A DNA stretch of 22,159 bases from Isoetes engelmannii (taxonomy: Eukaryota; Streptophyta; Lycopodiopsida; Isoetales; Isoetaceae), in the NCBI GenBank assembly GCA_011763485.2, contig JAANSK020259939.1, positions 1 to 22,159 of the forward strand. The letters are read 5' to 3'. The notes under the pieces were generated by a model, which was not told the origin of the DNA, did no database searches, and worked only from the letters and a program-made list of their open reading frames with translations. A program made the position numbers and the translations under genes. Shown piece by piece: positions 8,665 to 19,500 of this stretch (position 1 is its first letter; every line of letters starts with the position of its first letter).

Positions 8665-10593
8665 ATGGCGAGCAGAGATGGAAGCTCCAAGCGTCGGACG
8701 GGGCCTGCTGGCCAGGATGCAAGATCCTCAGCCTTGGAGCAGCTTCGGAGTCTCAAGGAAAAGGGGGGCCGTCGTTTGGATACATTTGAGCTCAAGGCAG
8801 AGGATAAAATCTACGATACATTATCGGAGGCAGATTATGCTGTTCTAGTAGCGAAACGGAGGTTGGAAACCAAGGATTTTGTTGTTGAAGATGATGGATT
8901 GGGATACGGTGACATCGGGGAAGAGGAGGATTGGGAGAAGGATGCCATGCCAGATTCCTCCGACGAGGAAGATAAGGAAGGGAAAAGCAAGAAGGCGAAG
9001 GTTCAGAAAGGTGTGAAAGTGATTATGTATTATCTAAATATGGATATGACAGCATTTGTATTTTACTGCTCCATAAGTAACAAAAGCGTTTAGAGATGGA
9101 AAGGACTTTCACTGCAATATAAAGTGCTAATGCTGCTTGGCAGTGTTCAGGCGATACTGTTGCATTGAACCAGGCTAGAACCTTTCGGCTTTCCTCCTCT
9201 CCTATTACTGCAGTCTTCAATGTTCTGCAGCACTATTATAAAGTGTTTTTTTAGCATTACGTCCATCAGCCGTTGAAATTGCCACAATGTACCACATTGA
9301 TATTGATACCAGATTCATGTGAAATCACTGCAGGCATCATGCTAGATTTTCAGATATGTCACATCTACTAGAGTTGCATTTTCTGCAATAGTTTGGTGAA
9401 GTAGGCTCTCTCTATTATACAGTAGATGCACAACCAGTTGCTTTCTTTAAAAACAATCCTTTTATCGCAGATTAGTACTTTATGCATTATGTGAAACTTG
9501 GTAGTCTCAGAAATAATTGACATGTGAATTTGAGGATGCACGAGGAGTCATGCTTATTATTCTATGTTTGTTATTCAGATGCTAAGAAGAGAGAGGGGCC
9601 AACTAAACGTGCTAAGGAGCTTATGGCGGCTGCAGCAATGATGGGGAAACACCAAGCATCTAGCATGTTTAGAGGAGCCAGGATTGGGGGCCATGACAAA
9701 AACCAGAATGGGATGAAAGGAGGAAACAATGAAGCTGTAGATAATGTTCTGGATAACGTGCTGGCAGAAATCACAGCTGATGATGTTGATCGAGAAGGAC
9801 AAAGAAGAAGAAGAGGTTTAGTTTTCCTGTGCATTTTTGTTTGTTGGAAAATGTAGTTCCTGCAAGTGGTGGGTTGTATAGTACTGCCCTTATATCTTTT
9901 TACCATGGGTGTTTTATTGTTAATGCATGTTTACAAGCATTCATAAATGTGGTTGGGCTTATCCCCGTATTGTATTTGTGTCGTATAGGTTGTCGTGGAA
10001 TTGGAATGCCAGTTACTCTTTCCTCTCCCTTGCCACTCTCATCTGTACAACAGCCCACTCCACTTGAGAGATTAGTGCCACACAGAGGAAACAAGGCTCC
10101 TAATTCCAAGCAAGAGCCTGTTATCAGTAGCTCTGTGAAGCAAGAAGTCCTTGCCTGCTTTCAAGAGAGTCCCCACAATGGACAGCCACTGAAGTCCTGT
10201 TCTGATGGCATAAAAAATGAGGTCGTTAATGATTTAGATCATCAAAGTAATGACAAGCAGGATTCTTTTGAGGGGGAGACTGCAGGTTTAGCAGATCCCG
10301 TTGTCACTGAATTATTGCCGGTTAAATCTGAAGAGACAGGTTGTAAAGTTGCTTTAAATGCTAAAATTGGCTCTATTACTGAGAAAATTGAGCAAGCTTC
10401 ACATGCTTGGCAAGCAATATGCGCGGGGGAGCCACAAAAGACTATTAGGGCAGAAGTAACTGATACTCATGAAGCCTCTGCAGACATTGGCAAAATGCAA
10501 GTGGATGAAGATGGAAAACTTCAATTTTTTCTTGTCGATGCATATGAAGAAGCTTTTGGATTCAATGCTGGCACAGTGTTTCTGTTTGGCAAG
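8665..10593 (+). other. POLA1: POLA1 exons 1-3: N-terminal domain, NLS-like region and linker (residues 1-396)
   Basis: Residues about 18-85 match the Pol alpha N-terminal family: [18 protein letters not shown], then [18 protein letters not shown]. An acidic run (SDEEDKEG) is followed by two basic clusters, KSKKAKVQK at 107-115 and KKR...KRAKE at 118-129, which look like a bipartite nuclear localisation signal (inference). Exon 3 encodes a long, poorly conserved hydrophilic linker, then the recognisable block [23 protein letters not shown] just before intron 3, where the structured core begins. The exon 2/3 join splits a glycine codon. Confidence 0.85.
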
Positions 10594-13500
10594 GTGGGTT
10601 TCAATGTCTCTTCTGTTTCCCTGACAAATGTTTATGGCTGAACAATGCATTTACTTTTCCTCAATTGAACTTGGTGGTTCTGTCATTGTAGGTCAAATCA
10701 AGTGGGAGATATGTCAGCTGCTGTGTTATTGTTCAAAACATGCAGCGGTGTATCTTTGCTGTTCCAACTCCATCCGTGTTTCCTGATGTCCATGAGCTGG
10801 AAAAAGATAGAGAAACTTCTTCAGGAAAGTCGTCAAGAACAAGGTTACAGGTGAGTTATTGGCTTTGTGTTCTCGTATATCATTCTATAGTAAGGTTCTT
10901 TTTCATGAAGTATATCAATGCATATGCTATTAGGAATTGGCCACAAATCTTAAGATGGAGATTGCCCAAAAGCTAATGGACCTGGACGTTGTCAAATTTA
11001 GCATGGGTCCTGTGAAGGTATGCTTTTGGCCTATCTCTTAAGTATTCGCAGATAGAGTTCCTTATACAGCCCCCCTCCTTGCGCGACCGAAATCTGACCT
11101 TCGATGATTGGATTGGAGGGTTAGAATTGTGCCACACTGGGGTGGGCAGCTGTATAAGGAACTTGTCCCTTTTTGTGGAGTTTAGAATAGCTTTCTTATG
11201 TAATTTTCGGCTTGCAGCGTTCATATGCTTTTGAGAGGTCAGATATACCTAGTGGAGAACATTATTTTTTGAAAGTGAGCTACCCATTTAAGGTAACTTT
11301 TATTCTTATGTTCGGATAGCGATTATGCTTTACGATGTTTGATATATCATTCACATCTTACCATCATTACACTTAAGAATGCCGTAAAGAAATGAAGACA
11401 GTTTATACTTTCTGCCAGCCATTTCTAATCTTTATTACATGTCATTAAAGTTCAAGTTTGGGTTATATTTTTTTCATGGTCTGCTGTATTTCTACTCAAT
11501 CTGTTTCAATGTTGGGCTTGACATTAGCTCAAATTATTACTTTGATTTGTCGAGTTAGAGCCATCGGCCCATGTCCAAAAAAGTGGGCATTATGGTCTTG
11601 CAGTTGCTTGGGGTCTTATTTGCTTTCACAGTAGCCAGTCTTCATCCAAGTTGCTAGAAAAACATTCTCTAATATTGTGATATTTTAACCAAGTCAACTT
11701 TGGGGACACGTCAGATCTAGTAGCTTTTGCAATACTAGCACTCATGAAAACCTTTCCCCAACCTTGTTTGGATCCTGAAGCTGGCATAAAGCATAATTTT
11801 TGCTAGGAGGTACAGATTATATGCTTCTTTGTGATGTCAAGAACACTAATTGCAAAGGCGCCTGCAATTGTTTTCAATGCCATAAATGGAAGTAAGCAAC
11901 AAATTGAACTTGATATGTTTCATTTGGATGTTTGGAAATGTTACTATTCAGTGTTGTGGATGTGCTGCAAGCCAATCCTTATGTTCTTTTCTAAGCATGT
12001 TTGCAGGATGCACCACTTCCAAGTAATCTTAAGGGCGAGCATTTCACTGCCCTTTTTGGCACACATACCAGGTTGTAATTGCAACCAATTTAGCAATTGT
12101 CACCACAGACCTGATACAGTGTGAAAACTAGACCTTAATATTGCAAGCCGTAATGACTGTTTTGTTGCTCTTGCAGTGCATTGGAACTCTTTTTGATCAA
12201 GAAAAAAATAAAGGGGCCCTGCTGGCTAACCATATCTAATCCAACATACTGTCCTTCCTCCTCTCAGGTAGTATTTTGGGCAGCCAGGGAAGGATGTGAT
12301 GAGGGTTTAAAGAGCATAGATAATGTTATGATCAGTATTGTTGTCCAAGTGGTAATTCAATGGGCACTGCTGTGCAATCTTCTCTTATGGCATGAACAAT
12401 TTCTTTCTTCAATCTTTTTTTCCCTGGTGGATAGAAAGCTTTAGATCCTTGTATGCTGTAGAAGGAATGAAGGAAAGTGGAAGGGAATTAGGTTAAGCTC
12501 TGAAGAAGTTTATATGGGTAACGTGGTCTGAAGAAGTGCTGTTAGTTTGATCTCTGGATGTTTTCCTAAAGAACTTGCAGATCCATAACATTTCGATTGA
12601 AGTTAGCTAAAGAAGGAAAAGAAGAGAAAGGAAGAAAGATTTATTAATGCCTGTCATGGAAGACCCCTATCGTCGATGACGATAGAAAGAAATATTAACG
12701 TCAAAGGAACACCGATGTGCGATGGGTTCTATGAGACCATCAATATGTAAATTATGAACAGTTCGGAGCAGTAATGCGCATCCTAGTAACATGTAACCAC
12801 AAAATAAAAAATATGAAGATTAAATAACTCGAATGTTTTCTCTAGTAGCTGGAACAAAGGATAAGGTGATCCATGTTGCACCTTAAAAACTGCTTATAGT
12901 TGTTTGAACTGCCTGCTTAAGTCTTTTAGAGACCCTCAAGGGAATTCCTTTAGAGTCACTTGCCCTTGAGAAGGAGGTGCCATATTCAGGTTTATGGTTC
13001 TTTTCATCATTGATAAAGTACGAGGTCACTTGCATCTGCATTCAATGTTAGGAGACAGAAATGTACAAATTGTTGGATCCACAAGGATGGTAATAGCCTC
13101 CAACTCCAAGACGCTTAAATAGTTCAAATGGCAAAAGATGGAAAACATATACCATGTGGATGCATAACTCTGTTATATTTTTCCTCTCTCTCAAATTATA
13201 CAAGCATTTCAAGGCTTTTGTCTTTTCATGGTTACTTTTTTGTTCTAGCTTTGTCGAGCCCCATCAAAGTAACAAGAACCATACTTCTCACTTGATATGT
13301 TCATTTGGTTTTGTAATATATCAATGTCTCTTCTGTTTTTTTTATATATACTAGTCCTTGTGCAGTAACTAAAGGATTTCTTTGACTTGCTTCTCTGATT
13401 TGGGATGTTGTGCAGGTGAGCTGGTGTAAGTTGGAAGTTACTATTGACTCCCCAAAACACATCAGTGTGACAGCATCTGGAAAAGCTCCTCCAGAAATTC

Positions 13501-16500
13501 CACAACTGATTGTTGCCAGCATTAATATAAAAACGGTTGTGAATCAGAAGCAAAATGTTAATGAAGTTGCATCTGCTTCAGTGGTGTTTTGTCAACGTGT
13601 GAAGGTAATCTTTAGTGGTCTGTTTTATGCAAGCATAATGATTAGATTAATTCACATGTCTTATTGTTGGTGGTTATTAATAAAAATGGTTTAATTTGTC
13701 ATGCTGACTATGTTCTAGAAACAATCGTTTGTAGGTTGATGTTCCTATGCCGCAATCAGAATGGAATACACATGAGATGCTTGAGCATTTCAGCATTATT
13801 CGTAAGCTGGATGGTGGCATATTTCCTATTGGATTTACATCGGAGATCTCACAAATGAATACCAAAGCTGGTTCAAATGTATATATCTGTGAAAGCAGGT
13901 TCGTTTCAAATGATATTTATCTGTATGATTCCTTATTTCACATGTTGGAACCCTAATATCAAGATGATCGCTCAGTGAGCGTGCCCTATTAAGTTGTTTG
14001 ATGATGAAGCTCCATCAACTGGATCCAGATGTTTTAGTGGGGCACAATATATCAGGTTTTGACCTGGATGTAATCTTGCATCGCTTGCAGGTAAGCAAAG
14101 TTTTCAATCTATGGAAATCTGGTTGCATATCTCAGACATTTGTTGGCACTTGTGTGGACTCGTTTGTAGGCATGCAAGATACAGAGCAACATATGGTCAA
14201 AGATTGGACGATTAAAACGTTCCCAGATGCCTCGTCTTACGGGTGGTGGAAACACATTTGGGTCAGGAGCCGGCCCAGGAGCAATGATTTGCATGGCAGG
14301 ACGGTTGCTTTGTGATACATATTTATCTTCCAGAGAGTTATTAAAAGAGGTAGCCCCTTAGATCCCGTAAAGCTCATATTGAACATATCCCAGTACATTT
14401 CCTCATGGAAGAGCTTTGCAGGTAAGTTACAGCTTAACAGAATTATCCAAGACTCAACTTAATCGTGAACGTAAAGAAATTGCACCAGCCGAGGTTCCTG
14501 CCATGTATCAGTCATCTAAGCTACTTGTTGAATTGGTATGGCAAACCTGTCCTCATATCCAAGAGTAAACTGATGACTGGTTCCTAATTTGTTTGCTATG
14601 CAGTTGGAGTGTGGTGAAACAGACGCTTGGCTGTCCCTAAGTCTGATGTTTCATCTTAGTGTTCTCCCGTTAACGCGGCAACTCACAAACATCAGTGGCA
14701 ACCTTTGGAGCAGGACGCTTCAGGTTAAATGAGCCCGTCATAGGCATAGTGACAATAAAGCGGTGGATACAAAATTTCAGGATTAGTTTGGTTATTCATA
14801 TTTTGGCTCAAGTTATTACATTTGCATTTTAGGGAGCAAGGGCACAGCGAGTGGAATATTTGCTTTTACACGAGTTCCATATGCGCAAGTTTGTAGTTCC
14901 TGATAAGATGTCGAACAATGAGAAAGAGCAATTACGCTTGAAGAGAAAATCTGCACCCCAGAAACTAACAGTTGATAGAGCGGAAGAACCAGTAGAAGGT
15001 GGTGATGATGAGCATGAAGATCAGAATCATGGGAAGAGACGGAAAAGTCCAGCCTACATGGGCGGTCTGGTCCTTGAACCTAAGAAAGGACTGTATGACA
15101 AGTACATTCTGCTACTTGATTTTAATAGTTTATACCCTTCAATTATTCAGGTAGGCGGTTTAATTTCAAATTATGTCGAACCATCTCTGGAATCATTCTG
15201 ATCTTTGATTTGCATTACTATGCCACAGGAATTTAACATATGTTTTACCACAGTAGAGCGACCAGATGATGGTTCTATACCTCCTTTGCCCTCGACTGAT
15301 GTTGTTGGTGTCCTTCCTCAGGTGAGAAAGCTTGCAAAGAATGCATGATAGTGATAAGGAATCAGATTTTGATTGCCATTTTGCCATGGACGTTGCCATG
15401 AAATCTGCCTCGCATTGTATCTGCTAAATTGATCAACGAAATGGACAGAAGCCAATTTGGCAGTGCATTACTCTGCATTCGTCCATGCTTACCATAAGTG
15501 CCTTTGTGATAGCAACTATTGCATCTGAAATAAGGCCTCTATTCGATATTTTGGCAGGCTTTTGCTTGGCACCCTTTTTGGCTTAGCACAGGCAGGACTT
15601 GTGAAATAAATATATATTAACTGGCAAGGATAATTCACCATGATGTACGTATAAAACCTCGATTTGTCATGTAACCAGTATCATAAAGTTTTCAGCATTG
15701 TAATGAACGTGAGTTGAAGTGCTAATTCTGTCCGTGTTAATGAATGAATGATGTCTGCATACAATTGCTGTAAGTTTGTGCTGTTTCATGGTCTACAGGT
15801 TTTGAAGAACTTAGTGGAGAGAAGACGGCAAGTTAAACAATGGTTAAAAAAGACAACAGACGTTATGAAATATCAGCAGCTTGATATACAACAACAAGCA
15901 CTTAAGCTCACTGCTAATAGGTAACAACAGCAAAACTTAAAGTATAAGTTTATACCTGTACAATCTTACTTCTTATGGATTAGCAGGTAAGTGTGGCTAA
16001 AGTAACTGAGGTTTAAATTTCAACTTCACATTGCTGTTACAAATAGGATGGCCTGGCTGGGGCTATCAGACCACCTTGCTTCAAAACAGGCCCATCTTTT
16101 CTGTGGTATAATGTGCTGATAATGTTCCAACAGTGCTGCTTAGGGAGCACAAAACCAGAGCCCTTTCCATTTTCATTGCACCTTACTGGGACCACCATCC
16201 ATCTGGGTGTATTTTGCACATCCTGTGGGTCCATGGCTGGCCAGTCTTGGCTCGGATATGGTATTATAAATTGATAATAGACTGACTGAATATCAATCTA
16301 GGATCCCTTGCTTGCAAGCCAAATTCTCTAAGTTGAGGAACAGCCCACTTTTTTTTTCCGGATAGGTGCTTATCACTATAGTCATGATGTGTCCATATCG
16401 TATATCCAGCGTTTACCTGTCGATGTTGCTGATGAGGTCTGATGTTTTTACCTCACAGCATGTATGGTTGCTTGGGATTTACGAATTCTCGATTTTATGC

Positions 16501-19500
16501 AAAACCAATTGCAGAAATCATTACATCACAGGTAGCATTACTTTTCAAGCATTTGCATTCAATGATACAATTGTGTTATGAAGGCTTACTGAAATATTAC
16601 ATTCAGGGGCGTGAAATTCTGCAAAACACTGTTGACCTTGTCCAGAAAACCATGAACTTTGAGGTACGTTTGATTTTTACTCTAACCAAAATGTACTTGC
16701 TTGCCAGGACCAGAGTATTGGTCTGAAGATATAAAGAGCAGTACTTAGTGGTAGTGTTCACCTGCTCGTTTTAGCTTATGTATAGATGAACAGAATGTTT
16801 TATGTAGGCGAGGACAATATTAGCAGAAGTTTGCATCACCATTCTGCTTAAATATCATTGTTGCTGGAAGACCATGTGGGGAAAATGAGATAGAATCCAG
16901 CTTCAGACAAGAACAAAAGTGACACTATGGAAAGCATCAAATACAAGTATGGCCAAAGGCTATGCATCCGACAAGATGCTCCCTCTGTAATATACTTTGG
17001 TGAATTGCACCATAGAGTGTCACTCATCAAGCCATTCAGACCATAGGTCTATGTTATAACTGGTTTTGGAAGAATGTAGAGAAAGTGCAGTTAACTTGGG
17101 GGTCCTGTTCAGATCCATCCTATCTTGATAACCTTTTACAGCAAATTCATAGATATACTTTGGTGAATTGCACCATAGAGGTTTCTTTTTTCCAAATAAA
17201 GTGTCGCGCATTAAGCCATTCAGACTATAAGTCTATAACTGATTTTGGAAGAATGTAGAGAAAGTGCAACTAACTTGGGGAGCCTGTTCAGATCCATTCT
17301 ATGTTATAATTGATTTTGGAAGAATGTAGAGAAAGCGTAGTTAACCTGGGGAGCCTGTTCAGATCCATCCTCTCTGCATAACTGCGTATTTAGAATGGTA
17401 GGATGCAGGGTCTATGATTTGTGAACAATATCAATTCTTTGGATGTTATTAGGTCCTCCTATATGTTGTTTGCTGGGCCATTTGCTGGATTATATAGTTC
17501 AATGACTTTCTTAACCATAGGGTTGTGGCACCTGGAAAAGACAATAATCTTCATATTTCGTAGAACTTTGCAGAGTCGGCTTGTGGACCTGTCTTCCTTT
17601 GTGATGTTGAGAAAGTGATTTCTAAGAAATGCATATTTTTGGGGTTCTGGAATGCCAGTTGTTTTAAATCATGTTAAAGGAGCTGATTTATCTCCTGATT
17701 AAAGAGGGAGGATTGCAATTAAGCCAATTCAGGTCCATCCCAAGGCTAGCAGCCAATTGGAGCACAAGAAGCCTTCTTGAATTTAGGAGAAACCTTTTTG
17801 AATTTTAAGATCCAATAACTTGGTTATTTGCTCCTGAACATCGTTCTTTGGCCTTAGGGTGCTTCAGTGGTCTTGTACTGAATTTAGAAGATCAAAAGTA
17901 GATAAAGGACTTAACGAATCATTGTTGATGCTTTCATTTGATTTTTCCAGGTGATCTATGGTGATACCGATTCTATCATGGTTCATACAGGCCTTGAAGA
18001 TCTTTTGATGGCAAGATCTATAGGAGCAAAAATTATTAAAGAAGTGCGTTATCCCTGTTATTTTTTGGATGAACAACTTTTGCTCCTATATTTCAAAGCT
18101 GATGCATGCTAGACGAACTGTAGCCGTGCTTAATTGCAATTCTTTAATCTAGCAATATAGTGCACGAATCATGTTGGAAGTAAAATTTCTAACTGGGAAT
18201 AGTTCGTTAGAAGGCAACACATGTAAGAGGAATGCTTAACATTCTAATAGTAAGGATCCTTCGGCATCGCACTAGGGGTATCAAGGCGAATGTCCTGAGT
18301 TCCTTTCTGGCAAACATAACGTTTGTGGTGCCGCAATGGAGGCTAATTTATTATTTTGTGCTAATAGGTGAACAAAAGGTACAAATTACTTGAGATCGAT
18401 TTGGATGGCATATATAAACGGATGCTTCTTTTGAAAAAGAAGAAGTATGCTGCAGTCAAAGTTACGGCCACTGGTGATGGAACATACCGTGAGGCAAGTC
18501 AAAACATTAGTCTTAACCTACACAAGTCAGCATACCTTGGGCAAGTCACTATTCGGTACTTATATGCTATTCTTCACAGGTCATTGAACAGAAAGGTTTG
18601 GATATTGTTCGTCGTGATTGGAGCTTATTATCCAAAGAAATTGGTAACTATTGTCTGGAGCAGATACTGTCTGGCAGGTATTGTCATTACATGTTCAAAA
18701 GTTTCTGCATGCATTAAGAATCAGGATAAGCTATTTCAAGACATGGATCACATGCGATCCATATTCTGGTCAAAATAACAGATATGGATTTGTATACAGT
18801 CATGCAAAGTGTTTTATTATGCATGGAAAGACTATACCTCTAGACGTCTATACAGTCCTTTGAAAGTTAAACTGAAATGAGTTATCAGTTCATTGTCAAT
18901 CTCAAACCCATGCGTTGAATATGTGCAATGATGAAAATCCTTTGCTTCATAATAAAGATTTCAAAGTCATGGAACAATTTTTGATATTTCGAAGTATTCT
19001 TGCCCTTAAAAATCTCTTTTCATTTCGTGGTCCTTGTGGCTTTTGTTTCCTTTTTATATTGCTTTTCCTAAAGGATTGATTATGTGAATCTTTTTTCCAG
19101 CTCAAAAGAAGATGTAGTGGAATCCATCCATGCTCAGCTTCGGAAGGTATTTGTAGGCTTCTAGCTAATTCTACACAAGTTTTATGGAGCTGAAACTGGC
19201 TTGTAACCTTTTCCAAGCAAAGTGAAAAGCTCTTTGTATTCTTTCATATAGATAATACGCACACCTTGTCTATTCACTATCTTCAGCTTCAAGAAGACAT
19301 GAGAACTGGCCAGATTGAGCTCGAAAAATATGTTATTACAAAAACCCTTACCAAACCACCAGAGGATTACCCGGATGCCAAAAGTCAGCCACATGTTCAG
19401 GTAAATTTGTATTTTGTTATAAAGTACATTTGATCTATTTGTCAAACTTGCAATAATATATTTTAATAGGTGGCATTGAGGCGGAGGCAAATTGGGCACC

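Larger units (their letters stand above)
10692..13604 (+). other. POLA1: POLA1 exons 4-9: N-terminal part of the B-family core (residues 397-617)
   Basis: Recognisable plant Pol alpha blocks in order are [19 protein letters not shown] in exon 4, [14 protein letters not shown] in exon 5, [11 protein letters not shown] in exon 6, [20 protein letters not shown] across exons 7-8, [10 protein letters not shown] in exon 8 and [16 protein letters not shown] in exon 9. Exons 7 and 8 share a split serine codon. This part of B-family polymerases forms the N-terminal domain that packs against the exonuclease-like fold. Introns 5, 6 and 8 in this block are long and carry repeats or unexplained AT-rich sequence. 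Confidence 0.92.
14833..18493 (+). other. POLA1: POLA1 exons 15-21: palm and fingers with polymerase motifs (residues 849-1142)
   Basis: Exon 15 starts with [16 protein letters not shown], runs through a charged linker (KRKSAP to GKRRKS), and ends with motif [11 protein letters not shown] at 944-953; Asp944 is the expected metal ligand. Motif [14 protein letters not shown] at 1021-1033, is split between exons 17 and 18. Motif C, YGDTDS at 1072-1077 in exon 20, supplies Asp1074 and the catalytic Asp1076. The KKKYAAV element at 1124-1130 is in exon 21. All key residues are present, so the enzyme should be active. Confidence 0.95.

Noticed and set aside
9829-9988. Open reading continuous with exon 3 through intron 2
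   Set aside because: The extension is not in phase with exon 2 and resembles no Pol alpha sequence; good donor and acceptor sites remove it.
13735-14090. Apparent loss of exonuclease catalytic residues as gene damage
   Set aside because: Absence of proofreading residues is normal in eukaryotic Pol alpha.
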